Of a stretch of 64,000 nt of DNA, positions 36,943 to 46,791 are shown in pieces. The position numbers were made by a program, and so were the translations under genes. Each line of letters begins with the position of its first letter. Position 1 is the first letter of the stretch. The notes under the pieces are model-generated. The model had not been told where the DNA came from and did no database searches. It saw nothing but the letters and a program-made list of their open reading frames with translations. Source of the DNA: Helicovermis profundi (GTDB taxonomy: Bacteria; Bacillota; Clostridia; Peptostreptococcales; Acidaminobacteraceae). The stretch lies in the NCBI RefSeq assembly GCF_033097505.1, contig NZ_AP028654.1, forward strand, positions 1,056,001 to 1,120,000. Reading direction: 5' to 3'.

Positions 36943-39339
36943 ATGTTAATTCCAGTAAAATGGCTAAATGATTATGTAGATGTTAAAAATATAGATATTA
37001 AAGAATTAGAAGATAGACTAATAATGACAGGTTCCAATACAGAAACAGTTACTAAAATAACAGAAAAAATTGAGAAAATTGTTGTTGGTAAAATCAAGTC
37101 AATAGATAAACACCCAGATGCTGATAAATTATTAATTATGCAAGCTGATGTTGGTGAAGAAGAAAACATTCAAATAGTAACGGGTGCAAAAAATTGTAGT
37201 GTTAATGATTTTGTCCCAGTTGTTAGAGCTGGTGGTAAAATTGCTGATGGTACTAAAATTAAAAAAGGTAAATTAAGAGGAGAAGTATCACTTGGAATGT
37301 TTTGCTCTTTTGAAGAGTTAGGATATGATGTAAAGGTAATACCTAAAGAATATAATGATGGTATTTATATTTTAAACGGCGAATATACTCCGGGTGAAGA
37401 TATTAAAACAGCAATTAAAGAATTAGATGATAATATTATTGAATTTGAAATAACACCAAATAGAGCAGATTGCTTAAGTTTAATTGGTATGGCTAGAGAA
37501 ACTGCAGCAACATTTGAAAGAGAATTAGTTTATCCCAAAATAGAAATTAATAAAGAAATATTAGATGTAAATGATTTTATTTCTGTATCAATTGAAGATG
37601 AAAAAAAATGTAATCGTTATGTAGCAAGAGTAGTCAAAAATGTAAAAATTGAACCATCACCGGACTGGTTAAAAGTTAAACTTATGAACGCAGGTATGAG
37701 ACCTACAAACAATATTGTAGATATTACAAATTATGTTATGCTTGAGTATGGTCAACCAATTCATGCTTTTGATATTGATACATTAAAAGATAAAAAAATA
37801 GTAGTAAGAGATGCTAAAATTGATGAATCTATTACAACACTTGATGGTAAAGAAAGAACTCTTGATAAGGAAATGCTTGTAATAGCGGATGGAGAAAAAG
37901 CTGTTGCAATCGCTGGAATTATGGGCGGGGAAAACACAGAGATTTCTAATAGTACCAAAAATATTTTAATTGAAGTAGCACACTTTGAAAAATCAAATAT
38001 TAGAGAAACTTCAAGAAAACTTGGACTAAGATCAGAAGCATCATCTAGATTCGAAAAAGGTATTTCTTCTAAGTATTGTAATACAGTGGTAGACAGAGTT
38101 TGTCAGCTTATAGAAGAATTATCATGTGGAGAAATCGTTAAAGGCTCTGTAGATATAAATCCAATAAAATCAAACAGTGTTAAAATTGATGCAAGAGTAA
38201 AAAGAATAAATGATTTGATTGGAATAAATTTAAGCGCTGAGGAAATGCTTAAAATATTTGAAAAACTTGAGTTTGTCGCAAAAATAAATGGCGATACAAT
38301 AGAAGTAGAAATCCCGCAATTTAGACTTGATATTGAATCTGAAATTGATTTAGTAGAAGAAATAGCTAGAATGTATGGATATGATAATATACCTCTTACA
38401 CTTCCAAAAGGGAGCGAGTGGGGAGCGAAAACTAATGGACAAAATATAGAAGATATTGCTAAGGATATTTTAGTAGCTCAAGGTATGAATGAAATTACAA
38501 CATATTCATTTGTAAGTCCTAAATCTTTGGATTTAATTAGAATTCAATCTGAAAGTATACTTAGAAATCAAGTAACGATTATTAATCCTTTAGGTGAAGA
38601 ATATAGTGTTATGAGAACGTCTTTAGTTCCGAATTTATTAGATATAATTTCTAGAAATTATAATAGAAAAGTAAATGACTTAAGAGCATTTGAAATTGGA
38701 AATTTATTTTTTACAAGAGTAAATGATAAAAACGAACTTCCTATAGAAAAAAAATCAATGGTTATTGGAACTTATGGGGAAAATGAAGATTTTTATACAA
38801 TTAAAGGAATGACAGAAGTATTATTAAATAATCTTGGTATAAAGAATTTTGATTTTGTTGTAGAAAAAAATCATCCAACATATCATCCAGGTCGATGTGC
38901 TAATATTATTTGGGGGAATCATATACTTGGAACAATTGGAGAAGTTCATCCGGAAGTATTAGACAATTTTAATGTAGATTGCAAAGTATATTTAGCAGAA
39001 ATTGATTTTAATATTATTATGCAAATTACAAGGTTAGATGTTATCTATAAACCAATTCCTAAATACCCTTCAACTTCAAGAGATATTGCATTAATAGTGA
39101 AAGATGAAGTAACAAATGCCCAGATAATTAAAATTATAAATGAAAATGCTGGTAAACTTCTAGAAGCGGTTAAATTGTTTGACGTTTATAAAGGTAAACA
39201 AATTGAAGAAGGATACAAATCAATGGCCTATTCTTTGACATTTAGATCTTCAGAAAAAACTTTAGTAGATGAAGAAGTCAATGTTATTTACAATAAAATT
39301 TTAGATAAACTTAAAGAATTTGGAGCTAATTTAAGATAA
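36943..39339 (+). CDS. pheT: Phenylalanyl-tRNA synthetase beta subunit
   Basis: 798 residues, full length. The EMAP-like tRNA-binding domain lies at about 40-150 (HPDADKLLIMQADVG, IVTGAKN). B3/B4 editing and B5 domains follow, then a degenerate class II core, and the C-terminal anticodon-binding FDX-ACB domain with PIPKYPSTSRDIALIV. It lies 24 bases after pheS behind AGGAGG. Confidence 0.97.
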   Translation: MLIPVKWLNDYVDVKNIDIKELEDRLIMTGSNTETVTKITEKIEKIVVGKIKSIDKHPDADKLLIMQADVGEEENIQIVTGAKNCSVNDFVPVVRAGGKIADGTKIKKGKLRGEVSLGMFCSFEELGYDVKVIPKEYNDGIYILNGEYTPGEDIKTAIKELDDNIIEFEITPNRADCLSLIGMARETAATFERELVYPKIEINKEILDVNDFISVSIEDEKKCNRYVARVVKNVKIEPSPDWLKVKLMNAGMRPTNNIVDITNYVMLEYGQPIHAFDIDTLKDKKIVVRDAKIDESITTLDGKERTLDKEMLVIADGEKAVAIAGIMGGENTEISNSTKNILIEVAHFEKSNIRETSRKLGLRSEASSRFEKGISSKYCNTVVDRVCQLIEELSCGEIVKGSVDINPIKSNSVKIDARVKRINDLIGINLSAEEMLKIFEKLEFVAKINGDTIEVEIPQFRLDIESEIDLVEEIARMYGYDNIPLTLPKGSEWGAKTNGQNIEDIAKDILVAQGMNEITTYSFVSPKSLDLIRIQSESILRNQVTIINPLGEEYSVMRTSLVPNLLDIISRNYNRKVNDLRAFEIGNLFFTRVNDKNELPIEKKSMVIGTYGENEDFYTIKGMTEVLLNNLGIKNFDFVVEKNHPTYHPGRCANIIWGNHILGTIGEVHPEVLDNFNVDCKVYLAEIDFNIIMQITRLDVIYKPIPKYPSTSRDIALIVKDEVTNAQIIKIINENAGKLLEAVKLFDVYKGKQIEEGYKSMAYSLTFRSSEKTLVDEEVNVIYNKILDKLKEFGANLR

Positions 39340-39451
39340 TAAAACAAAAAAAAGGATTTTTTCATTATTTAAAGAAATATAATACGTATGGAATAAGTAA
39401 AAATCTAAGTCATAAGATATATAAGAAATTTTATACGTGGGAGTTGTTAAA

Positions 39452-40300
39452 ATGACATTGAAAAATAAAGTGATAGTGAGAATATTCGGACAAGAGTATA
39501 CCTTAAAAAGCGAAGATTCTAGAGAACATATGCAAAGAGTATCAAATTTAGTTGATGATAAAATGAATGAAATTGCCGATGCAAATAAGAAATTAAGTAC
39601 GTCAATGATTGCAGTTTTAGCAACTTTAAATATGACTGATGAATATGTGAAAATTTCAAATAAACTAGAAGAGATGAAAAACAAAATTGATAATCCAGAA
39701 TCAGAAATTAGAAAACTTAATCAAAAATTAGAAGTATTAGAAATTAAGTTAAATGAAAAAACTTCTGAGAATGAAATATTAATGGGTAATTTAAGCGAAA
39801 TTCAGAAAAAGTTTTCTGAAAATGAAATTGAGGCTATTAATTTAAAAAGTAAAATATACGAATTAAATAACGAACTTGCTCACAAAAATCTTGAAATAGA
39901 TTCTTTTAACGATGAGAATTTAGAAGCAAATTCACAAAAAGATAAAGAAATAAATCGTCTTAATGAAGAGCTTGGTGAAAAGAAACTTGTAAATAGAGAG
40001 CTAAGTAGTACTATAGAAGAATTTAAAAATACAGTATCAGAATTAGAAGAAAAAGTAAGAAAATATGATTTGAAATTTGAAGCGAAAAATAAAGAATTGA
40101 TGTTAAAAGAAGAAGAGCTTGATGATATATATATAAAAACAGAGGAAATGAAAAATGAAATTAAATTTAATCTAGAACATGTTTTAGCATTAAAAGAAGA
40201 AGTTGCGATTAAAGATAATGAAATTTCTATTGCTTGGAAAAAATATAATCAGGCGGAAAATGAACTTAATGAATTTATAGAAGAATTTGATACTAATTAG
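39452..40300 (+). CDS. zapA: ZapA-like cell division protein with a long coiled-coil tail
   Basis: 282 residues. Residues 1-80 match ZapA (VRIFGQEYTLKSEDSREHMQRV then DDKMNEIADANKKLST and MIAVLATLNMTDEY), the FtsZ-ring bundling protein. The remaining 200 residues are almost entirely heptad-rich coiled coil. Typical ZapA has about 90-110 residues, so the tail is an unusual extension, although ZapA-like proteins with coiled coils next to pheT are known in Firmicutes. I chose the ATG at 39452 behind GGGAG instead of the upstream in-frame GTG. Confidence 0.85.
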   Translation: MTLKNKVIVRIFGQEYTLKSEDSREHMQRVSNLVDDKMNEIADANKKLSTSMIAVLATLNMTDEYVKISNKLEEMKNKIDNPESEIRKLNQKLEVLEIKLNEKTSENEILMGNLSEIQKKFSENEIEAINLKSKIYELNNELAHKNLEIDSFNDENLEANSQKDKEINRLNEELGEKKLVNRELSSTIEEFKNTVSELEEKVRKYDLKFEAKNKELMLKEEELDDIYIKTEEMKNEIKFNLEHVLALKEEVAIKDNEISIAWKKYNQAENELNEFIEEFDTN

Positions 40301-40326
40301 TAAGTGAATATAGTGTATAATAAAAT

Positions 40327-40352
40327 AAGGATGAGATTATATCTCATCCTTG
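40327..40352 (+). terminator. Terminator after zapA
   Basis: AAGGATGAGAT pairs with ATCTCATCCTT and leads into a T-rich stretch. Confidence 0.8.
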
Positions 40353-40370
40353 TTTATTTGTAGTGGGTTA

Positions 40371-41815
40371 TGGTTATATTAAGGAGCTAGCTATACAAAA
40401 GTCAAGAAATAAATGATGCTTTTTTTAAATGATAAAATAGAATTTTGAGCATACTTAATAAGAAGACAAGGTCTTCTAAAAGAAAATATAAATTGTATTA
40501 GATGAAACTACAATAAATTATTAAATGCAATACCAGTTTTCATAATCGCGTAAATAGTATTTGACATATTTTTTGCAGCATGGCAAATTGCCGAGTTATG
40601 ATGTTTACCTTCTTTGATCTTTAGTAAATATTTATCTCTAAATTTGTTATCTTTAATTTTAGAATTTATTATAGCTACTTTAGTAGCGGTAAATATTGCA
40701 GTACGTAAATATCTTGATCCACGTTTAGATATATGAGAATTTTTAGCTATAAAGTTACCTGACTGATATATTGTAGGATCAAGTCCTGCAAAAGCAAGTA
40801 GGCTTTTAGGATGATCAAATCGATGTATATCACCGATTTCACCGACAATTAGGCCGGCAGTAATATGTCCAACACCAGGTATACTAAGTAAGAAAGAAAA
40901 ATGAGCATCAATAATCTTGTTTATTTCTATCTCAAATCTATCCATTTGTCGTTTGTAATGAAAAATGTCCTCAAGAGTAGAATTAATCAGTATTTCATTT
41001 GTAATATTAACATTACCGATTGTGTTTTTAGATAATGTTTTAATTGTTTTAGCTATTTCGAATCTATTACCACGGCATTTTATAATAGATTCAAGAGTTG
41101 AAATATGCATATTAGAAATTTTTATAGTTGTAGGATAATCAGAAAAAAGTTTGTAAACCCAGTTTGAATGTTGATTAAATTGATGTCTAAATTCTGGGAA
41201 AGTAATATCTAGTAGTCGTGTCCACTCAGTTTTTGCTTTATTGAGTTTTTTTTGAACTTCAATTCTTGCTCTAGATAGTGACTTTAATTCATTTGAAATG
41301 TATAATGTAGGTGTATAGGAATTGTGACGTTTATGATTAAATTCTACGTACTTGCATATAGCATAAGCATCAACTTGATCTGTTTTAGTCAGTCTTGGTG
41401 AAAGAGCTTTACGACTATTACTTGTTAATACTGGATTAATCATTAAGACATAAAAGCCTTGTAACGCAAGAAAATTAGAAATATTTTGAGAGTATATTCC
41501 GGTTTCTTCAATTCCTATACGAATGTCATCAATAGACTCCGTATGGGATAGAATTAGCATACGGAGTTTTTTAAACCCCTCAAAATCATTTTGAATAGTA
41601 AAACATTTGGTGAGCACCTCACCATTACTTGAAGTAATTGTGATGTCATGCTTAGAAGAAGCTACATCAATACCGACAAAGATCATAAAAAAACCTCCTT
41701 ATATATTTTATAAACAAGTGGTAAAACACACAATCTGAAACTTCAAATAATCTTGTAAATAAAACGTCATGCGTTCACTAGCTAATTAATTGTACAAGTA
41801 ACAGATGTGGTTATA
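40371..41815 (-). mobile_element. IS110-family insertion sequence, boundaries tentative
   Basis: The octamer TGGTTATA occurs at 40371-40378 and 41808-41815, about 1.44 kb apart and on either side of the transposase. That distance suits IS110 elements, which lack terminal inverted repeats and leave short direct core repeats. About 120-130 noncoding bases flank the transposase on each side and could encode the bridge RNA. The ends are a hypothesis from this repeat only. The element sits between zapA and the U32 gene and disrupts neither. Confidence 0.55.
40508..41686 (-). CDS. IS110-family transposase (DEDD recombinase)
   Basis: 392 residues, full length and apparently intact. The RuvC-like DEDD residues are Asp7 (VGIDVASSKHD), Glu60 (IGIEETGIY), Asp103 and Asp106 (TKTDQVDAYAIC). 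The C-terminal Tnp domain with its conserved serine region follows: SIPGVGHITAGLIVGEIGD, LLAFAGLDPTIYQSGNF and SKRGSRYLRTAIF. AAGGAGG precedes the ATG. Members use a bridge RNA to choose target and donor sites. Confidence 0.95.
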   Translation of the reverse strand: MIFVGIDVASSKHDITITSSNGEVLTKCFTIQNDFEGFKKLRMLILSHTESIDDIRIGIEETGIYSQNISNFLALQGFYVLMINPVLTSNSRKALSPRLTKTDQVDAYAICKYVEFNHKRHNSYTPTLYISNELKSLSRARIEVQKKLNKAKTEWTRLLDITFPEFRHQFNQHSNWVYKLFSDYPTTIKISNMHISTLESIIKCRGNRFEIAKTIKTLSKNTIGNVNITNEILINSTLEDIFHYKRQMDRFEIEINKIIDAHFSFLLSIPGVGHITAGLIVGEIGDIHRFDHPKSLLAFAGLDPTIYQSGNFIAKNSHISKRGSRYLRTAIFTATKVAIINSKIKDNKFRDKYLLKIKEGKHHNSAICHAAKNMSNTIYAIMKTGIAFNNLL

Positions 41816-41907
41816 ATCTCCTTAAAATAGTCAAGCTATAGAAAAAATGGAATAATCCACAATGTTTATTACTAAAATTATATAAGAAAAAATTAAATTA
41901 TAAAACG

Positions 41908-41953
41908 AAAGGAGAGTTATACTAAAATTTATATTTTTAGTATACAAGAAAAT
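41908..41953 (+). promoter_or_regulatory. Shine-Dalgarno separated from its start by a hairpin
   Basis: AAAGGAGAG (41908-41916) lies 37 bases before the ATG at 41954, too far for normal initiation. A perfect 10-bp inverted repeat between them (TATACTAAAA 41918-41927 with 41935-41944) would fold out and leave about ten bases. No canonical start codon lies closer to the ribosome site in this frame. Confidence 0.7.
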
Positions 41954-44359
41954 ATGATTGAATTATTGGCACCAGTGGGAACTAAAGAAGGACTAATTGC
42001 TGCTGTTCAAAATGGAGCAGATGCAGTATATTTAGCAGGTAAATCTTTTGGAGCTAGAAAATTTGCAAATAATTTTAATAGAGATGAATTAATTGATGCA
42101 ATTTCTTATTGTCATATTAGAGATGTAAAAGTATATGTTACTGTGAATACAATAGTTTTTGATAATGAATTTAATGAACTTGTCGATTTTGTTGGATTTT
42201 TATACAATAATGATGTTGATGCAATAATAATGCAAGATATAGGTGCATTTAAAGTAATAAAAAATAAATATCCGCTTCTAGAAATTCATGCAAGTACACA
42301 AATGTCTATTCAGACTGTATCTGATGCTAAGTATCTTTCTAGTTTAGGTATTTCAAGAATTGTTGTTGGGCGAGAAATGTCATTAAAAGAAATAAAAGAA
42401 ATAAATGATACTGTTGATGTAGATATAGAAGTTTTTGTACATGGTTCTCTTTGTATTTCACAGTCAGGACAGTGTTTAATTAGTAGTATGATAGGTGGCA
42501 GAAGCGGAAACCGTGGAAGTTGTGCACAGGCTTGTAGGCAAAAATATGATTTGGTTAATATTGATTATGATTCAAAAATTAATTCTCCGCACGGTGAGTA
42601 TTTACTAAGTCCAAGAGATCTTATGACTTTAGATGATATAGATAAAATTATTAATACAGGAGCAATTTCTTTAAAAATTGAAGGTCGAATGAAACGTGAC
42701 GAGTACGTGGCAACTGTAGTTGATTCATATAGAAAAGCTATTGATAATGTTATTGATGATAAAGAAATTTCTAGTAAAGATGATATTAATAAGCTAAAAC
42801 AATTTAACAGATTATTTACTAAAGGTCATTTGTTTTCTGAAAGAAATCAAGACTTAATGTCTAATGAATATACAGGTATACAAGGCGAGAAGATTGCTAA
42901 GGTACTCAAATATTATCAAGATAAAAAACAAGTTGAAATTGAACTTTTTAATGATCTTTGTCAGAATGATGAAATACAAATAAGAAGAGGCTTTAATACA
43001 GTTGGTGCTAGAGTTGAAACGATGTTTTCAAATAAAAATAGGATTAAAGAAGCTGTTAAAAATCAAAGAGTAAGAGTGAATTTTAAACATTTTTGTAAAC
43101 CAGGTGAAATTTTATATAAAACTTTTGACGTAGAAGTTATGAATAATGCAAAAGAATCATATAGAAAAGAAAATAAAAAATTACCTATAGAATGTGAAAT
43201 ATTTATTACAGAAGGGTTGACATCAAATTTAATTATTAAAGATAGTAGAGGTAATGAAGTAAATATATTAGGTGAAAAAAATGCAGAAATAGCCCAAAAT
43301 AAGGCCTTAACTGAAGAAGATGTTAGAAATAATTTAAGTAAATTAGGAAATACGCCTTATTTTATTGAAAAATTAATTATTAATATTGATGAAAAAGTGT
43401 ATTTGCCTGCAAAAGAAATAAATAACTTAAGAAGGAAAGCTATTGAAGAATTAGATATGCTTAGAAAAAATATATATGGTAGAGAGTTTGAAAATACAGA
43501 GTATAATTTAACAAATAAACATAATTCTATAAAAACGGATATGAGTTTTACTTATTCTGTTCATACATTTGATCAATTTCTAGCATTAGTTGACTTAGAT
43601 ATAAAAGAAATAATGCTTGAAAATTCTTATATTTTTAAGGAATGTTTGGATTATATTAATGAAGAAAATATTGATGTAAATATTATTCCGATTATTTATA
43701 AAAGTACATTAGAAGAAAATCATAGTAAATTTATTAAACTTTTTAATGATTATTGTGTAAAAGACGTGATGATAACAAATTATGGCCATATAATACATTA
43801 TATTGATAAATTTAATTTACTTACAGATTACAGTATGAATGTAGTTAATTCTAATAGTAGCGAATTTTATAATTCTTTAGGATTTAAAAGAATAACCCTT
43901 TCGCCAGAATTAAATATAAAGCAAATAGAAAAAATGTATACCAGTGAAAATTTGGAAATTATAGGATATGGATATATTCCAGTTATGAATTTGAAATATT
44001 GTCCAATTTCAAATGTATTTGGAAGTGAAAAGAATTGTGGAATATGTGAGAAAGATAATTACGGTCTTAAAGATAAAAAAGATTATATTTTTCCACTTCT
44101 TAGAAAAGAAAATTGTAATATGGAAGTGATGAATTCAAATAAATTATTTTTAGTAAACTATTTAAATGAATTAGAGAATTCAGGAGTTTCATATTATAGA
44201 ATGAACTTTATTTTTGAAAATCCTAACGAGGTCAAAAATGTTATAAAAATCCACAATGATTTTAGAAGTACTGGTAACTTTGATAATAATGAAAGATTTT
44301 ATAAAAAGTTAATTAAAGAAGGAATCACTAAAGGGCATATTAAAAGAGGTGTCGAGTAG
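41954..44359 (+). CDS. Peptidase U32 family protein with C-terminal DUF3656-like part
   Basis: 801 residues. It begins MIELLAPVGTKEGLIAAVQNGADAVYLAG; ASTQMSIQT, FVHGSLCISQSGQCLISS and NRGSCAQACRQKYDL with its Cys cluster follow, and ISLKIEGRMKRDEYVA is another signature. The C-terminal half is a longer extension with a second Cys-rich site (CPISNVFGSEKNCGICE). Family members include collagenase-like proteases and the tRNA/rRNA-hydroxylation proteins TrhP and RlhA, so a role in RNA modification is as likely as proteolysis. mutS2 follows by nine bases. Confidence 0.9.
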   Translation: MIELLAPVGTKEGLIAAVQNGADAVYLAGKSFGARKFANNFNRDELIDAISYCHIRDVKVYVTVNTIVFDNEFNELVDFVGFLYNNDVDAIIMQDIGAFKVIKNKYPLLEIHASTQMSIQTVSDAKYLSSLGISRIVVGREMSLKEIKEINDTVDVDIEVFVHGSLCISQSGQCLISSMIGGRSGNRGSCAQACRQKYDLVNIDYDSKINSPHGEYLLSPRDLMTLDDIDKIINTGAISLKIEGRMKRDEYVATVVDSYRKAIDNVIDDKEISSKDDINKLKQFNRLFTKGHLFSERNQDLMSNEYTGIQGEKIAKVLKYYQDKKQVEIELFNDLCQNDEIQIRRGFNTVGARVETMFSNKNRIKEAVKNQRVRVNFKHFCKPGEILYKTFDVEVMNNAKESYRKENKKLPIECEIFITEGLTSNLIIKDSRGNEVNILGEKNAEIAQNKALTEEDVRNNLSKLGNTPYFIEKLIINIDEKVYLPAKEINNLRRKAIEELDMLRKNIYGREFENTEYNLTNKHNSIKTDMSFTYSVHTFDQFLALVDLDIKEIMLENSYIFKECLDYINEENIDVNIIPIIYKSTLEENHSKFIKLFNDYCVKDVMITNYGHIIHYIDKFNLLTDYSMNVVNSNSSEFYNSLGFKRITLSPELNIKQIEKMYTSENLEIIGYGYIPVMNLKYCPISNVFGSEKNCGICEKDNYGLKDKKDYIFPLLRKENCNMEVMNSNKLFLVNYLNELENSGVSYYRMNFIFENPNEVKNVIKIHNDFRSTGNFDNNERFYKKLIKEGITKGHIKRGVE

Positions 44360-44368
44360 GAGTTTAAA

Positions 44369-46732
44369 ATGAATAAAAGAAGTTTAAGAGTACTTGAATT
44401 TAATAAAATTATTGAATTATTAAAATTAGAAATTACTTCAAATGTTGGGAAAAATATTGCTGAGAATTTAGTACCATCTTCTAATATTGAAGTGGTAAGG
44501 GAATCACTAAAAGAGACTTCAGAAGCATTAAGTTTAATTATTAGAAAAGGAAATTTTCCGAGCGGTCCAATATTTGATTTGAAAAAATATTTGAAATTAG
44601 CTCAAATAGGTTCTAGTTTAAATACAAAACAATTAATAGAAACCTCAGATACACTTAGGACATCTAGAAGGATTAAAAGTTTTATAGAAGGAAATGATTC
44701 TGAAATTTATCCTAAATTATTTTCTTACTCAAATAGTATTACCATGCTAAAAGGTGTAGAAGATGAAATTAATAATGCTATTATTGGTGAAGATATAATC
44801 TCTGATAAAGCTAGCTCGAAACTTAAAAATATAAGAAAAAGTATAGAAAATAAAAATACTTCTATTAGGCAAAAACTTGATTCAATAGTTAAATCATCTT
44901 CAAATCAAAAATATCTTCAAGATGCGATTGTAACTATAAGACAGGGAAGATTTGTAGTTCCGGTCAAGAGTGAATACAGGTCTATGATTAAAGGAATAAT
45001 ACATGATCAATCCTCTACAGGGTCTACTCTTTATATTGAGCCATATGCAATTGTAGATTTTAATAATGAATTAAGTCAACTTAAAATTGATGAAAAGGAA
45101 GAAATAGAAAGAATTTTAATGGAGTTAAGTGCTTTAGTTGGTCAAAGTGCAAATGAAATAAGATTAAATATTGAAATGGTAAGTATTATTGATTTTATAA
45201 TAGGAAAAGGAAAATTATCATTAAAATATAATGGAGTTGAACCGATATTAAATGAGAGAGGATATGTAAATATTAAATCTGCTCGTCATCCATTAATTAA
45301 TAAAAAAGATATAGTTGCAAATAATATTTACATTGGTGAAAATTTTAATATTTTGCTTATAACTGGCCCTAATACTGGAGGAAAAACTGTAACAATAAAA
45401 ACTTTAGGATTGCTTTCATTAATGAATCAAGCTGGACTTCATATACCTGCAAATCACAATTCCCAGATGTCCATTTTTACAAATGTTTTTGCTGATATTG
45501 GTGATGAACAGAGTATTGAACAGAGTTTAAGTACATTTTCTTCTCATATGACTAATATTGTAGAGATTATTAGAGATGTGGATGCAAAATCATTAGTTTT
45601 ATTTGATGAACTAGGAGCAGGGACTGATCCTACTGAGGGAGCGGCTCTTGCTATGAGTATTTTATCATTTCTTCATAAAAAAAATATTACTGCAGTTGCT
45701 ACTACACATTATAGTGAACTTAAAGAATTTGCCTTACTTACAGATAGAGTTGAAAATGCATCAGTTGAATTTAATGTAGAAACCCTTAGCCCAACTTATA
45801 AACTTTTAATAGGCGTACCAGGTAAGTCAAATGCTTTTGAAATATCAAAAAAACTTGGACTTAGGGAAGATATTATTGAAGAATCTAAGATATTTATTAA
45901 AAGAGAAAATATAGAGTTTGAAAAGATTTTAGAAACTATAGAAGAAAATAGAAAAGAAGCTCAAAAAGAAAAAGATGAAGCTGTTCGTATGAGGATAGAA
46001 ATAGAAAATCTTAAAAAGCAAGTTAATGAAAAGAAAGAAAAATTAAGTTCTCAAAAGGATAGAATTCTTAGAGATGCAAAATCTGAGGCAAGAAAATTAC
46101 TTAAAGATTCTAAAGAAGAATCAGAGAGAATAATAAAAGAATTAAGGGGCTTATCTGAATCTAATGATAAAGAAAAAAATAGAAAAATAGAAGAAGCTAG
46201 AAGAAAATTAAAAAGAAAACTAGAAAATACTGAAGAAAATATTTTTGAAAAAACTATTGATTATAAAAAAATACCAAAAAATTTGAAAATAGGTGATACA
46301 GTAAAATTAATTAATCTAGATCAAATAGGAAATGCTTTAACGAAACCTGATTCAGATGGAAACTTAACGGTTCAAGTTGGAATTATGAAAATTAAGACTA
46401 ATAAAAAAGACTTACTACTTATTAAGGAGAAAAAAGAACATTCTTCTTCTAAAAAAATAAGTAAATCTTACACTATAAACTCTGCTAATATAAGTCCAGA
46501 GCTTGATTTAAGAGGTTATAATGTAGAAGAGGCTATTTTAGAATTAGACAAATATCTAGATGATGTATATCTTTCAAGCGTTAAATCGGTCACTATAATT
46601 CATGGTAAAGGCACAGGAGCGTTAAAAAGTGGACTAAAGAGTTTCTTTCAAAAACATTCGCATATAAAGTCTTTTAGAGAAGGCGTATATGGTGAAGGTG
46701 GTTCAGGAGTCACAGTATTAGAAATTAAATAA
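44369..46732 (+). CDS. mutS2: Endonuclease MutS2
   Basis: 787 residues. The ABC-type ATPase has Walker A GPNTGGKTVTIKTLG and Walker B LVLFDELGAGTDPTEGAAL. A long basic coiled coil (about 520-640) and a C-terminal Smr nuclease domain with LDLRGYNVEEA and IHGKGTGALKSGL follow. MutS2 suppresses recombination and rescues collided ribosomes in Gram-positives; it lacks the mismatch-binding domain of MutS. It is coupled to the U32 gene. Confidence 0.96.
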   Translation: MNKRSLRVLEFNKIIELLKLEITSNVGKNIAENLVPSSNIEVVRESLKETSEALSLIIRKGNFPSGPIFDLKKYLKLAQIGSSLNTKQLIETSDTLRTSRRIKSFIEGNDSEIYPKLFSYSNSITMLKGVEDEINNAIIGEDIISDKASSKLKNIRKSIENKNTSIRQKLDSIVKSSSNQKYLQDAIVTIRQGRFVVPVKSEYRSMIKGIIHDQSSTGSTLYIEPYAIVDFNNELSQLKIDEKEEIERILMELSALVGQSANEIRLNIEMVSIIDFIIGKGKLSLKYNGVEPILNERGYVNIKSARHPLINKKDIVANNIYIGENFNILLITGPNTGGKTVTIKTLGLLSLMNQAGLHIPANHNSQMSIFTNVFADIGDEQSIEQSLSTFSSHMTNIVEIIRDVDAKSLVLFDELGAGTDPTEGAALAMSILSFLHKKNITAVATTHYSELKEFALLTDRVENASVEFNVETLSPTYKLLIGVPGKSNAFEISKKLGLREDIIEESKIFIKRENIEFEKILETIEENRKEAQKEKDEAVRMRIEIENLKKQVNEKKEKLSSQKDRILRDAKSEARKLLKDSKEESERIIKELRGLSESNDKEKNRKIEEARRKLKRKLENTEENIFEKTIDYKKIPKNLKIGDTVKLINLDQIGNALTKPDSDGNLTVQVGIMKIKTNKKDLLLIKEKKEHSSSKKISKSYTINSANISPELDLRGYNVEEAILELDKYLDDVYLSSVKSVTIIHGKGTGALKSGLKSFFQKHSHIKSFREGVYGEGGSGVTVLEIK

Positions 46733-46735
46733 ATA

Positions 46736-46772
46736 AAATTTAGCTTATTTTTATTAAAAATAAGCTAAATTT
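46736..46772 (+). terminator. Hairpin after mutS2
   Basis: AAATTTAGCTTATTTTTA at 46736-46753 is perfectly complementary to 46755-46772. The innermost bases must form the loop. It ends directly before the DUF523 ribosome site, and no long U-run follows, so termination may be partial. Confidence 0.65.
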
Positions 46773-46791
46773 ATATTTGGAGGATACAAAA

